The notes: generated by a model not told the origin, from the sequence alone. A stretch of 47,447 bases of DNA from an uncultured Acetatifactor sp. (GCA_947630715.1 CANRIP010000024.1:1-47447); one strand, 5' to 3'; counted from the stretch's first letter, positions 16,697-26,832 are shown. A program made the numbers and translations.

Positions 16697-19600
16697 TCAA
16701 ATGCCCTTAAACACAAAGGTAAACGTAAGCTTTTGATCCGACGGCAGCAGGTGTTCCTCCTGAACCCGGGCCCCCCAACTGTCATCCCCCGCGACTCCCA
16801 TCTGTCCTAACGCCGCCCTTACCACGGTGTAGTGGATATTGGGAAGTTCATAGCTGTGGGCCGCGTTCTCCAGCTCATGGGGCGTATAGGGCAGGGCGGA
16901 AAAGCACATGTCCCGGCCCGCGAAAAGCAGTCCCCTTCCCCTATCGTCCGTCACTTTCGCATATCTGACCCCCGTCTTGCTGCCGCACTCCTGAGGCACC
17001 AGATACCGGGAAAGGTTTTCCGCCACCCTGTTTTTGTAAATTCCCAGCTTTGCGCCCCGCATCCTGTCCACATAAGTCTCCGCCGGGCCGTTCCCGTACC
17101 ATTCCAGATTGCGGTAATCCGCGTCCATCTTAAACATCATGCCGAATTCCGGCATATCTCCCAGGCCCTCCACCGGATCGTAGACAAGCGTCGTCTCCAC
17201 GGTGCCGTCCCCGTACACCAGATAGGATACGCTACATTCCGCCGCCGGCCTGACAGGCAGCGCGTACCGATAGGAAACCCTGACGCAGCCTTCCTCCTGG
17301 GTCACCACAGGATTGGGCCCCTGCACTCCCCGTCCCGTCGCATACATGCTGGCAAGCTTCCACTGGCCGTACCGGGCGGGCATATCGTTCCCCCGGTCAT
17401 TGTCCACGGGAGCCCGCCAGAAATTAGGCATAGGAACGGTTTTGAGCATCTCCTTTCCCCCGAAACGGTAGGAAATCAGACCGGCCGAGCCGAACAGGGC
17501 CTCAAACCCGTCTCCCCGCACCCCAAGATTCCAGACGCCGCGGATTACCTTTAAGGGCGCCTTCTGCTGCAAGGGCACATCCGCCGTCCATTCCTGGGTT
17601 CCCGGGAACACCTGCTGGCCGAAAGCCACCTCGTATCCGGCCGGAGCCCAGGCAGTATCCCGTTTCAGACGCATGGAAACCGTCACCGCGTATTCATCGG
17701 CGTCCCGGGGGAACTGCGCAGGATTGGCATATTCCTCCTGTCTGCCGGGAAGGACCCGCGTGTCCAGTTCGTACTCCGCCACCGGATGTCCCTTTCGCTG
17801 AAGAATGACAACGCAGGCGAAAGCCTCCGTGGAAACGAACAGATTCCGGTTGGTGATCCGGATGGTTTTCTCCGACACCTGGATGTCCACATTCTGATAA
17901 TTGAATTTCACTTCCTGCATCTTGGGAGAGGCGCTTCTGTCGCCGCCGTAGACAATGCCGTTTCCGCTGAAATTCCCATCGTTGGGCCTGTCGTCAAAAT
18001 CTCCCCCGTAAGCCTGGAATTCCACTCCATAGCGGTCTTTTTCGGTGATGGACTGATCCACGTAATCCCAGATAAAACCGCCCTGATACAAGGGCTCCCT
18101 CTTTGTCAAATCCGTGTACCGGTACATACCGCCGCAGGAATTTCCCATGGCGTGGGAATACTCGCAGCAGATAAAGGGTTTGCTCCTGTCTTTTTTGAGC
18201 CATTCTTCAATGGCGGCAGCCGGCGGATACATCTGGCTCTCCACATCGCTGGTGGCGGGATAGCTCCTGTCATGGAAAATTCCCTCATACTGGACGATTC
18301 TCCCGGGGTCTTCCCTGTGGAAGAAATCGGACATATCGGAAATATTTTTCCCGCCGTAGGCTTCGTTTCCGCAGGACCAGATCAGAATGGCCGGGTGGTT
18401 TTTGTCCCTCTGATACATGGAGTTGGCCCTGTCCAGCATCATCCCGTTCCACTGGGGATGGCTGCCGGGCACCACGCTCTCCGCGGGCGCGGCTCCCCGC
18501 TCCACAGGCTCCCAGGAGCCGTGGGACTCCAGGTTGCACTCGTCGATCAGATAAAGCCCCAACTGGTCGCAGAGAGGATAAAGCCTGGAATCGTTGGGAT
18601 AATGGCAGGTGCGGATGGCGTTGATGTTATTCTGTTTCATGGTCACAAGATCCTTCCACATCTCTTCCACGTTCACCACCCTGCCCGTGTAAGAGCTGAA
18701 CTCATGCCTGTTCACTCCCTTAAAGACGATCCTCTCACCGTTGAGTTTCATCAGGCCGTCCGAGATTTCAAACCGCCGAAAGCCCACCAGTTGGGGAATG
18801 ACTTCCTGAAGAACGCCGGCTTCGTCATAGATTTCCAGAAACAGCTTGTACAGTTGGGGATCCTCCGCGCTCCAGAGAGCCGGTTTCTCCACAGGAATCA
18901 CAAAATGGCTTCCCTGCTGCAGCTTTCCCTCCAACTCCGCCGTCAAGGAGCAGGAAACCCTCTGGCCGGGCAGAGGGCTGTATTCCTGCTGATAGCGGAA
19001 AACCCGTTCCTCCTTCAGCAGTTTCGCCCGGATCCGTCCCGGAGCGGACACCTTCAGATCCAGCGTCAGATCCGCCCTGTCAAAGCCGCCGCGGAAAAGG
19101 GTCTGTACTTTCATATCCCAGACATGAACCTTGGGAACCGTATACAGATACACCTCCCGGAAAATACCGCTGAACCGGAAGAAATCCTGATCCTCGCACC
19201 AACTGCCGCCGCACCATTGAAACACCTGCACCGCCAGCTTGTTTTCTCCCTCCCGCAGATAGGGGGTCAGCTCAAACTCGGAAGGGGTGAAGGTATCCTC
19301 CCCGTAGCCCACATAAACCCCGTTCAGCCAAAGGGCCATGGCGCTTTCCACACCCTGAAAGGAAATGTACAGGGGGCCGCCCTTTAGCTGCTCCGGCACC
19401 TGGAAATATTTTACATAGCTTGCCACCGGGTTAAAATATTCCGGAATCTCACCCGGCTTTATGGCATCCCGTCCATCCCAGGGATACTGAACGTTCACAT
19501 ACTGCGGCTTGTGATACCCCTCCATCTGGATATGGGCGGGAACCCGGATATCCTCCCAGCTACGGCAGTCGTACTCCGGCTCCTGAAAGCCCGGAATCGC

Positions 19601-19780
19601 CGAGGCATAATTGGGGGCATAGGAAAATTTCCACAGGCCGTTCAGGGAATAGCGAAACCGGCTCCGTCCTTCCTGTTCCTCCTGGGCGCAGCCGTACCAG
19701 CAGTGGTCGGAATGAGCGTCCAGCCTGTTTTCCCGGAAAAATTCCGGATCCCGAACCTTGTTATAATCAAATTGTTCCAT
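16697..19780 (-). CDS. lacZ: Beta-galactosidase, glycoside hydrolase family 2 (LacZ type)
   Basis: A 1027-residue protein, the same length as E. coli LacZ (1023), which hydrolyses lactose and other beta-galactosides in the cytoplasm. The order is a jelly-roll N-terminal domain, two immunoglobulin-like domains, the TIM barrel and the C-terminal beta-gal small-chain domain. The acid/base Glu is in WSCGNEAYGG near residue 472 and the nucleophile Glu in ICCEYSHAMGNSCGG near 540. The ATG at 19780 has AGGAGGG upstream; the frame is open 61 codons further but that part is repeats and pepD. It is 65 bp downstream of pepD, with a 17-bp triple repeat between. No lactose permease is adjacent. Confidence 0.96.
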   Translation of the reverse strand: MEQFDYNKVRDPEFFRENRLDAHSDHCWYGCAQEEQEGRSRFRYSLNGLWKFSYAPNYASAIPGFQEPEYDCRSWEDIRVPAHIQMEGYHKPQYVNVQYPWDGRDAIKPGEIPEYFNPVASYVKYFQVPEQLKGGPLYISFQGVESAMALWLNGVYVGYGEDTFTPSEFELTPYLREGENKLAVQVFQWCGGSWCEDQDFFRFSGIFREVYLYTVPKVHVWDMKVQTLFRGGFDRADLTLDLKVSAPGRIRAKLLKEERVFRYQQEYSPLPGQRVSCSLTAELEGKLQQGSHFVIPVEKPALWSAEDPQLYKLFLEIYDEAGVLQEVIPQLVGFRRFEISDGLMKLNGERIVFKGVNRHEFSSYTGRVVNVEEMWKDLVTMKQNNINAIRTCHYPNDSRLYPLCDQLGLYLIDECNLESHGSWEPVERGAAPAESVVPGSHPQWNGMMLDRANSMYQRDKNHPAILIWSCGNEAYGGKNISDMSDFFHREDPGRIVQYEGIFHDRSYPATSDVESQMYPPAAAIEEWLKKDRSKPFICCEYSHAMGNSCGGMYRYTDLTKREPLYQGGFIWDYVDQSITEKDRYGVEFQAYGGDFDDRPNDGNFSGNGIVYGGDRSASPKMQEVKFNYQNVDIQVSEKTIRITNRNLFVSTEAFACVVILQRKGHPVAEYELDTRVLPGRQEEYANPAQFPRDADEYAVTVSMRLKRDTAWAPAGYEVAFGQQVFPGTQEWTADVPLQQKAPLKVIRGVWNLGVRGDGFEALFGSAGLISYRFGGKEMLKTVPMPNFWRAPVDNDRGNDMPARYGQWKLASMYATGRGVQGPNPVVTQEEGCVRVSYRYALPVRPAAECSVSYLVYGDGTVETTLVYDPVEGLGDMPEFGMMFKMDADYRNLEWYGNGPAETYVDRMRGAKLGIYKNRVAENLSRYLVPQECGSKTGVRYAKVTDDRGRGLLFAGRDMCFSALPYTPHELENAAHSYELPNIHYTVVRAALGQMGVAGDDSWGARVQEEHLLPSDQKLTFTFVFKGI

Positions 19781-19792
19781 GGCGTACCCTCC

Positions 19793-19843
19793 TGTGTGAT
19801 GGTTTGTTCTGTGTGATGGTTTGCTCTGTGGGGCGGTTTGCTC
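19793..19843. repeat. 17-bp tandem repeat, three units, between pepD and lacZ
   Basis: Units at 19793-19809, 19810-19826 and 19827-19843 share TGTG..G.GGTTTG.TC; the first two differ at one base, the third at three or four. The array fills the gap from the pepD stop almost to the lacZ Shine-Dalgarno. Copy number change here would alter the pepD-lacZ spacing. Function is unknown. Confidence 0.8.
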
Positions 19844-19845
19844 TG

Positions 19846-21306
19846 TCAATCCTTTTTTTCCAGCAGCCTGACCAAAAATTCCCACACCCGGGCGGTGGAG
19901 GAAATGCTCAGCGTCTCCTCTACGGTGTGGATGCCGGTCATCTGCGGGCCGATGGACACACAATCCAGATCCTTGATTTTACTCCCCAAAATGCCGCATT
20001 CCAGCCCGGCGTGAATCGCCTCCACCCTGGGCGGGGTTCCGTACATTTCTTCATAGACCGCGGCCATTTTTTCTCTCAAAGGAGAATCCTTGCGGTATTT
20101 CCAGCCGGGGTAATCCCCGCTCACCTGGCAGTTTCCTCCCGCCAGCTCCGTAATCGCCCGCAGCTTTTCCGTCAGCGCCTGTTTTGCGCTCTCCACGCTG
20201 CTGCGCACGGAAAATTCCAGCCGCAGCTCTCCGCTTTCCCCGTCCCCTTCCAGTCTCAAGATCCCGGGATTCAAGGAGGTTTCCACCAGCTCCGGCATAT
20301 CGGCGCTCATAGCCTGTACCCCGTAGGGAACCGCGCACAGAAAGGCCGCCGTGCGCCGGGTGTCCTCCAGGGTAACGTGCCGGCGCTCCCCGGTTTCCCC
20401 GCGGACAAGCTCCACCGACAGCAGGGGATCCCTGCCCGCAAATTCCTCCTTCAGCCGGGACGCCAAGGCGGCAGCCAGCTCCGTCACCGCCGGCACATCC
20501 TCCTCCCTGACCAGAATTTCAGCCGTGGCCTCCCTGGGAATGGCATTGTCCGCAATCCCGCTCTCCAGACTGCACAGGCAGACCTCCCTCTCCTGCATCA
20601 GCCGGTACAGAATCCGCCCCGTCAGGCAGATGGCGTTGGCCCTTCCCTTGTGAATTTCCGCCCCTGAATGCCCGCCGGACAGCCCTTGAACCGAAAGTGT
20701 CAGAACCGCTCCCCGGCCGGTTTCCTGTTTCACGGGAAGAAGGCAGCACACCCTTGCGCCGCCGGCGCAGCTTGCCAGGAAAATGCCTTCCTCCTCGGAG
20801 TCCAGGTTGATCATCCGGTTCCCGGTGAGGCAGGAAAGATCCATGTTTCTGGCTCCGTCCATCCCCACTTCTTCGTCCACCGTGATCACCACCTCAAGCC
20901 TTGGGTGTTGCAGGGTATCCGAATCCAGCAGGGCCAGGGAATACGCTACCGCAATGCCGTCGTCCCCGCCCAGGCTGGTGCCCACAGCGTAAATTTCGTC
21001 TCCCCGGACCGCCAGACAAAGCCCTTCCCGGGTCATATCCTTGTCACAATCCGGCTTTTTTACGGCCACCATATCCATATGTCCCTGAAGGATCACAGGG
21101 GGCTGGTTTTCATACCCCGGCGACGCCTCCTTTCGGATGATGATATTCTTCCACTCGTCCTGCACATAAAACAGCCCTCGTTTCTTGGCGAACTCCGCCA
21201 GGTACCCGCTGATTTGTTCCATGTTTCCCGACCCGTGGGGAATCCCCGCGATTTCCTCAAAATAGTGAAATACCTTTTCCGGTTTCAGACCAGACAACAC
21301 TCCCAT
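19846..21306 (-). CDS. pepD: Aminoacyl-histidine dipeptidase (PepD, peptidase M20C)
   Basis: A 486-residue cytosolic metallopeptidase that cleaves Xaa-His and other dipeptides. Zinc-site motifs are VILQGHMDMVAVK near residue 74, SLGGDDGIAVAYSLALL, VVITVDEEVGMDGARNM near 145, and MINLDSEEEGIFLASCAGG; a C-terminal IHAGLECGILG supplies the last His. The lid domain lies between about 190 and 390. The ATG at 21306 has AGAGG four bases upstream; an open stretch of 39 codons before it is not coding. It is followed by lacZ after a short repeat-filled gap. Confidence 0.95.
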   Translation of the reverse strand: MGVLSGLKPEKVFHYFEEIAGIPHGSGNMEQISGYLAEFAKKRGLFYVQDEWKNIIIRKEASPGYENQPPVILQGHMDMVAVKKPDCDKDMTREGLCLAVRGDEIYAVGTSLGGDDGIAVAYSLALLDSDTLQHPRLEVVITVDEEVGMDGARNMDLSCLTGNRMINLDSEEEGIFLASCAGGARVCCLLPVKQETGRGAVLTLSVQGLSGGHSGAEIHKGRANAICLTGRILYRLMQEREVCLCSLESGIADNAIPREATAEILVREEDVPAVTELAAALASRLKEEFAGRDPLLSVELVRGETGERRHVTLEDTRRTAAFLCAVPYGVQAMSADMPELVETSLNPGILRLEGDGESGELRLEFSVRSSVESAKQALTEKLRAITELAGGNCQVSGDYPGWKYRKDSPLREKMAAVYEEMYGTPPRVEAIHAGLECGILGSKIKDLDCVSIGPQMTGIHTVEETLSISSTARVWEFLVRLLEKKD

Positions 21307-21445
21307 ACGTCCTCTTTCCGCCCGCGGCAGCCCGCAGGCCCTTCGATTTGCGCCCCCTGGAAAGGCGCTTGCTTTTTTGGTTATTTTACTCTCTTTGACC
21401 CCGGATGTACAGATTCTTCCCAAGAATTTTTCTGGCCCTTCCCTC

Positions 21446-24400
21446 TTACAGATTCCGCTGGTCCTTCTTTTTTAACAGGGCGGATGTATCCAGGCCCTGC
21501 TCCCGGGATTCTCCCTTTTCTCTCCCCCGGCTTCTCCGGGATTGTTTCTGCCGATCCTTTGGCGGCTCTCCCGGCTGAGAGTCCTGCCGGCCCTCCGGCT
21601 GCTCTCCCGGCTGAGAGTCCCGCCGGCTCTCCGGCTGCCCTTCCGGCTGGGAGTCCTGCCGGCCCTCCGGCTGCTCTCCCGGCTGAAAGTCCTGCCGGCG
21701 TTTCCCTCTCCGCCATTTCGGCACAACCTGAAAACGCCGCATGGCAATATCCGCCAGAAACAGCAGGATGCCAAGCCCCAAAAGCCAGTCCGCCAGAGCA
21801 TATTTCTTGCCCGTCCCGTTTTGCAGCCGGGTCCAAATGTTCTCTCCCGCTGTGATCAGCCTCCCGTTTTGCTGGGCAAAATCCAGATACGGCCGGGTGC
21901 TGACGTCAAACTTGTATTCATAGGAAAACTGTACCGCGGCCGCCGTGGTCAGATAGCTTTTGGTTTCGCCGTTTTCCGTCCGCCGGAAATTGAAATGGTA
22001 CAACCCCGGGTCGGAGGTGGAGACGCTCGCTTCATAGGAACCCGGCGTCACGGCATGCAGCCTGATCTCCCGGGTATTTCCCCCGGGATCCATAACGGTG
22101 GCAAGAATCTGGGTTTCGCCGCTAAAATGCTCCGTCCGGTACACCAGCCTGGCCTCCTCGCCGGCCACGGACACGTTCACCTGATCCCCGTCCATTTCCG
22201 CGTTGCCCGCCGCATATTCCACGATCCGTTTCCAGAGCCCCACATAATCCTGCTGCCCCGCGAACCCGCCGCTCCACTGCCCTGTGACGTCGCTGTTCCA
22301 CGCCACAGTCCGCCCCAGGCCGTACTGCCACACCGTGAGAATCGGGTCTTCCTTCCCGGCGGCTGCCACCACGCAGGTGGACGCCGCTTTCGGCGAGGCC
22401 GCCACATATCCGTAGAGGACAGGCCAGCCCTGGTCAAAAAGCCCTCTGGCCAGCTCATGGCCGGTCCGGACTTCCAGCTCAAATTCACCGTTTTGCAGAT
22501 AACTGTCTCCGCCCAGAAAAACCTCCTGGGCAAAGATTTTGGGAATATCCTCCGAAATCGCGGAATAGTAATACCGGCCGCCGCACTGATCCGCCAGCGT
22601 TTCCAACAGCCGGGTATCCGATTCCTCTCCCACCGCCACGGTGGAAAGCGTGATGCCGCTGTCCGCGTACGCCGAAATCACATCGCGAAAATCCTGGGTT
22701 TCCCCCATTCCGTCCGTTAAAAGCACCACATGTTTCACGGAGACGTCCGATGCGGACAGTTTCTCACACGCCTCCATCAGAGCCGGCTTGATGGTGGTTC
22801 CGCCGCCCTCGTCAATCTCCCGGATCCGATCCTTGATGGCCGTCCTATCCGCCGTTTCGGTGAGTTCCACCTGCCACTCGTACCCGTCGTCAAAGGTCAG
22901 GACCCCCACCTGATCGGAATCGGAAAGATTGTCCACCGCCACCGTGGCCGCCCTGATGGCCACATCCAGGTTGCTTGCTCCGCCGCCAAGCTCAGAGGAC
23001 ATGCTCCCCGACCGGTCGATGACCATGACCATGGCCATGGAGGGCTTTTCGTTCCAGTTGCGCAACTGCATTTCCACCGGCAGCACGGTTTCCAGCACCG
23101 TGTCCCGATAGCCCCCCAGAGCAAAGCTGTCCTCGCCCCCGCAGCAGACGAACCCGCAGCCGTAATCCTTCACATAGGTTTCCAGATGATCCAGAAAACC
23201 GGCGGGCAGCTCGTCGATGTAGGTGTCCACCAGGATCATGGCCTTGTAATCCAGCATTTCCTCGATGCTCTCCGGCGCGTTCAGCGCTGAGACGGCGCTG
23301 TAATCGCATCCGGCCGCGTCCAGCACGGAGGTAAAGCCGGAAATGCCGCCGTTTCCGCCGTAGATCACCAGAATCCGGGGCGGCGCTTCCACCGTCGCAT
23401 AGGCGTTGTACAGGTCATTTTCCTCACAGCCGTCCCCCGGGGCCCTGATTTGCGCCCTGATAGTTTCCATGGAGCCCGTGCTGTCCTCCGGCGCCTGAAG
23501 GTTGAGGGCAAACCTGTTTTCCCCTCTGTTCAAATGAACCGAAGACACGGAAATTTCCTGACTTCCCCTGTACAGCACAAGCACCGCGTCCGTCTCAAAG
23601 CTGCTCTCCACCTCCACCGTCACGGGGTACAGATCCCCGGGATACAGATAAGAGGGAAGGGTGACGTTTTCCAGATAGGCGTCGGGGGGCGTTTCCGTTT
23701 CATAGTACAGGGTGAGAAGCTCCGTCTGTCCGGCCTGTAAAGCCGGGGCCATGTTCCGGATATCTCCCCCCGTCTCCTTGGCGTCCGTCAGCACCACCAG
23801 ACGCTTGTTCCAATCACCGGCCAGAAGCGTCAGCGCTTTGGAAAAGGCTTCCTCAAAATTGGTGGCCGTCTCCTCCGGCACGGACATCCATTCCGCGCCC
23901 TGCTTTTGGGAGGTTAAAAACTGCTCCACCTGCGCGTCTCTGCCGAAGGTGACAATGCCGTAAACATTCCGGGCGGGCATCTTGGCCACCGTCTCCCTCA
24001 GGTATTCCTCCATTTCCTCCCGATGGGCGGCGTTGCTGTGGGAAAGATCCACCAAAAACACAGTGGCCGTTTCCTTTTTCCCGATTCTCACCTGGAGCCC
24101 GGCAAGGGAGAGAATCAGGCAAAGCAGCACCGCGCACCGAACGAGCAGATAAAATTTTCCCCGATAACGCATCCGGCGCACATACAGGATCCATTCCGCC
24201 GCCATCAAAACCAGCGCCAGAGCCAGAAACAGATGCCGCAGCGTCTTTTTCACCTTCTGATATTGCAGTTTCCTTTCGTCCCCCGCCGACGCGGCATCCG
24301 CCCGTCCGTCCGATTCCGTATCCGTGCGAAACCGGACCACATAGGATTCCTGATATTCCTGGTTCCCTATGGTGTACAGTCCCGCTTTTTCCGGCCGCCG

Positions 24401-25936
24401 CTCCAACGGGGCTCCCTCCGGCTGCGCCCAGGGCTGAAGAACCAGTTCCTGCCCCGCGTCCACCACGTTGGCAGCAAGCCAGGAGGAATCCGATAAATAC
24501 GAGAGGGCGTTGGCCATAAACACCGGGAATTCCGCCCGCAGCGGAAAATCCGATTCCCTGATGTCAAAACCGGCTACGATTTCCCTCCGGCCGTCCCGCT
24601 CCCCGTAATATCCCACGCATTTCCCGTTATATTCCAGAAAGCTCTCCGCTCCCTCCGGAAGTTCAAAGCAATAGGCGGTGTTGACCCCGATGGTAAAACC
24701 CTTCAGATCCGCGGTCATATCCGCGTCCGTAAAGTCCAGCACCACATTTTCCAGCGTTTCCACGGCCTGGCCCCGGACGTTTCCAAACAGCAGGCAGTTT
24801 CCCGCCTCCGTCCGCCTCTCCTGCCCCGAGTCATAGATCACCACGTTGTAATCATGGCTTTGCAGCACCAGATCGTCCTGGGACCGGGCAATGCCGGTTC
24901 CCGTCACCGCGGCATACGCTTTTTCCAGAAAGGTGTTGCCCTCTCCCACCAGCAGACCGTCGATAGAACCGTTTCCGTCCTTGACCGCCCAGGAGACATT
25001 GTCGCGCTCCAGGCTGTCGCCGCCGCCCCCCTGAAAGACAATCCCGCTGATGCGGGCCTGCATGCTCCGCCCTTCCCAGGGCACCTGGTCAAACAGGCAG
25101 ATCGCATTTTCCTCCGGCAGAAGGCTCATCTGCCGCAGGGCGATCAGATTCTCGCCCTCGTCGTAAAGCCCCATGTCAAAGGAAACCTCCCTGTCGCTGT
25201 AATTGGCCACGTCCACCATCATATCGTAGGTTCCGTCTTCCCTGAGGCGGAACGCCAGATATTCGTTGGCGGCGTTGTCCACGGGATTTCCCGCCACATG
25301 CAGCTCCTTCCCGCCGCCGCTTTCCAGGGAATCGTACTCTAAGGCGCCCGCCCCGTCCGTAAACACCGCCAGCCTCGCCAGGCCTTCCTCCCCGCTTTCC
25401 AGAGCGTCCAGGATTTCCTGGGCCCCCGTTAGATCCGTGCCGCAGTCGCTGCACTCCAGCCCCTTCAGGAGCCTGATCAGGCTGTCCGTATCCGTCAGAT
25501 CCACCGCCAAAAGCTCCGCCCCCGACTGATCCGCGGTCACCAGGCAGAACCGGCTGCCCTCCGAAACCCGCACATAATCACAGGCCGTTTCCACCGCTTC
25601 CTCTAAGCGGCTCCTTCCGGAGTCCCCCACATGCTGCATGCTGCCGCTGGTGTCCACCAGCAGAATCTCCCTGTCCGCCCTCTGTTGATCCGTGGAGATA
25701 AAAGGGGACATCAGCGCGATGATCAAAAGCACTGTAATCAGAATCTGGAGAACCATCAGGATATTGTGGACAAACTTTTCAAAAAAAGTGCGGGATTCCT
25801 GGTTTTTCAGCAGTTTTTTCCACAAAAGATTGGAGGGGATCAGATAATCCGTCCCCTTGGGTTTCAACAGGTATAAAATTAGGATCACCGGAACCGCTCC
25901 CAGAAACAAAAGCGGCCATAAGCTTTCAAATATCAT
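21446..25936 (-). CDS. Giant BatA-like membrane protein with three VWA-type domains
   Basis: A 1496-residue protein. It starts like BatA (LWPLLFLGAVPVILILYLLKP; TM 8-24 and 57-80), then a VWA domain with MIDAS DTSGSM at about 95-100 and AVFTDG. A second TM pair lies near 565-622, then a VWA-like fold with DLSHS near 629 and VVLTDAKE. Around 860-960 a class I amidotransferase-like fold appears (ILVIYGGNGGISGFTSVLDA). A third VWA follows with DRSGSMS near 974 and VVLLTDGMGE. A last TM is near 1380-1400, and the C-terminus is a hydrophilic 12-residue repeat. It looks like a fusion of BatA/BatB-type and GATase-VWA proteins. It overlaps the DUF58 gene by 11 bp at the end of the operon. VWA domains with MIDAS usually bind partner proteins through a metal; the partner here may be the MoxR ATPase. 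Confidence 0.88.
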   Translation of the reverse strand: MIFESLWPLLFLGAVPVILILYLLKPKGTDYLIPSNLLWKKLLKNQESRTFFEKFVHNILMVLQILITVLLIIALMSPFISTDQQRADREILLVDTSGSMQHVGDSGRSRLEEAVETACDYVRVSEGSRFCLVTADQSGAELLAVDLTDTDSLIRLLKGLECSDCGTDLTGAQEILDALESGEEGLARLAVFTDGAGALEYDSLESGGGKELHVAGNPVDNAANEYLAFRLREDGTYDMMVDVANYSDREVSFDMGLYDEGENLIALRQMSLLPEENAICLFDQVPWEGRSMQARISGIVFQGGGGDSLERDNVSWAVKDGNGSIDGLLVGEGNTFLEKAYAAVTGTGIARSQDDLVLQSHDYNVVIYDSGQERRTEAGNCLLFGNVRGQAVETLENVVLDFTDADMTADLKGFTIGVNTAYCFELPEGAESFLEYNGKCVGYYGERDGRREIVAGFDIRESDFPLRAEFPVFMANALSYLSDSSWLAANVVDAGQELVLQPWAQPEGAPLERRPEKAGLYTIGNQEYQESYVVRFRTDTESDGRADAASAGDERKLQYQKVKKTLRHLFLALALVLMAAEWILYVRRMRYRGKFYLLVRCAVLLCLILSLAGLQVRIGKKETATVFLVDLSHSNAAHREEMEEYLRETVAKMPARNVYGIVTFGRDAQVEQFLTSQKQGAEWMSVPEETATNFEEAFSKALTLLAGDWNKRLVVLTDAKETGGDIRNMAPALQAGQTELLTLYYETETPPDAYLENVTLPSYLYPGDLYPVTVEVESSFETDAVLVLYRGSQEISVSSVHLNRGENRFALNLQAPEDSTGSMETIRAQIRAPGDGCEENDLYNAYATVEAPPRILVIYGGNGGISGFTSVLDAAGCDYSAVSALNAPESIEEMLDYKAMILVDTYIDELPAGFLDHLETYVKDYGCGFVCCGGEDSFALGGYRDTVLETVLPVEMQLRNWNEKPSMAMVMVIDRSGSMSSELGGGASNLDVAIRAATVAVDNLSDSDQVGVLTFDDGYEWQVELTETADRTAIKDRIREIDEGGGTTIKPALMEACEKLSASDVSVKHVVLLTDGMGETQDFRDVISAYADSGITLSTVAVGEESDTRLLETLADQCGGRYYYSAISEDIPKIFAQEVFLGGDSYLQNGEFELEVRTGHELARGLFDQGWPVLYGYVAASPKAASTCVVAAAGKEDPILTVWQYGLGRTVAWNSDVTGQWSGGFAGQQDYVGLWKRIVEYAAGNAEMDGDQVNVSVAGEEARLVYRTEHFSGETQILATVMDPGGNTREIRLHAVTPGSYEASVSTSDPGLYHFNFRRTENGETKSYLTTAAAVQFSYEYKFDVSTRPYLDFAQQNGRLITAGENIWTRLQNGTGKKYALADWLLGLGILLFLADIAMRRFQVVPKWRRGKRRQDFQPGEQPEGRQDSQPEGQPESRRDSQPGEQPEGRQDSQPGEPPKDRQKQSRRSRGREKGESREQGLDTSALLKKKDQRNL
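21564..21698. repeat. 36-bp tandem repeat inside the VWA protein gene
   Basis: Four units with exact 36-bp spacing (marker GGCTGAGAGTCCTGCCGG or near variant at 21573, 21609, 21645 and 21681). They encode a 12-residue unit of the type EGRQDSQPGEQP in the cytoplasmic tail, rich in Gln, Pro, Glu and Arg. Confidence 0.9.
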
Positions 25937-26807
25937 ACAGCATCCTTAAATCCTGAAAGATCATTTTTTGAAAATCCGTCTGGGTGTTGCACAGCGCGTA
26001 CGCCGCGCCCGCCTTGGCACACGCGGCCCTCAACCCTTCCGTGAAACGGGCAAGGGCGTTTTCGTAGGTTTGCTTGCCGGAAACGTCCAGGGTCAGGCGC
26101 AGAGAACTTTTGTCCTCCATATCGATCAGGTTGGCGGCCCCCGTCATGGGAACGGCGATTTCCTCCCGGGCCAGCACCTGCAAAAAAACCGCCTTCTGCC
26201 TGCGGTAACGCAAAAACCGAAGCAACTGCGCCGCCGCATCCCCGTCCTCGTCCACAAATTCCTCCTGCAAAAAATCGCTGATCACAACCGTGACGCCCGC
26301 CCCCATGGACGGCAGTTTCCGCACCGCCCCGCAGACATCCGTCACGCCGTCAAAGGAAAGCCGGTTCAGCCAATCTTCCAACAGAGGGAACGCCCGTTTC
26401 CCACCCCTGGCCTGAAAAGGGGATTCCATCCTCCGCATCTCATAGACAAATACCCTGTCCATGCCGCACAGCCCCAGGTAAGCCAGGGCCGCCGCCAGCC
26501 TTTCCGCCAGCTCGCCTTTTTTCTTTTCCCCGTAATCCATAGAGGCGCTGGTATCCAGAAGAATTGAAACCGTCGCCTCCTTTTCCTCCATATATTCCTT
26601 CACATAGAGCCTGTCCAGTCTTCCGTAGGCGTTCCAGTCGATGCGCCGGATATCGTCCCCGGGCATATATTCCCGGAAATCGGAAAACTCCGCGGAAGAC
26701 CCCTTTCTGAACGATTTCCGGTTTCCGCTCAGATTCATGGATGTCCGAAATCCCATGGACAGCTTAAGCCGGGACAGGGATTCCAAAAATGCTCCGTCCA
26801 GTTTCAT
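25926..26807 (-). CDS. DUF58 (BatA-associated) protein
   Basis: A 293-residue soluble protein starting at the ATG at 26807 with AGGTGG upstream. The DUF58 hallmark is plain: SSAEFSDFREYMPGDDIRRI, DWNAYGRLDRLYVKEYMEE. A VWA-like core follows, with LLDTSASMDYG near residue 88 (MIDAS DxSxS intact) and VVISDFLQEEF. DUF58 proteins are regularly encoded next to MoxR ATPases and VWA proteins, where they are thought to help assemble or mature protein complexes. It sits 25 bp downstream of moxR and overlaps the VWA giant by 11 bp, so translation is likely coupled. Confidence 0.94.
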   Translation of the reverse strand: MKLDGAFLESLSRLKLSMGFRTSMNLSGNRKSFRKGSSAEFSDFREYMPGDDIRRIDWNAYGRLDRLYVKEYMEEKEATVSILLDTSASMDYGEKKKGELAERLAAALAYLGLCGMDRVFVYEMRRMESPFQARGGKRAFPLLEDWLNRLSFDGVTDVCGAVRKLPSMGAGVTVVISDFLQEEFVDEDGDAAAQLLRFLRYRRQKAVFLQVLAREEIAVPMTGAANLIDMEDKSSLRLTLDVSGKQTYENALARFTEGLRAACAKAGAAYALCNTQTDFQKMIFQDLRMLYDI

Positions 26808-26832
26808 ATCCCACCTGTTTTGCTTTTCTTCC

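Noticed and set aside
17786..19387. 533-codon plus-strand open frame
   Set aside because: It is antisense to lacZ, His/Pro/Gln-rich, with no ribosome site; the lacZ frame on the other strand has full catalytic motifs.
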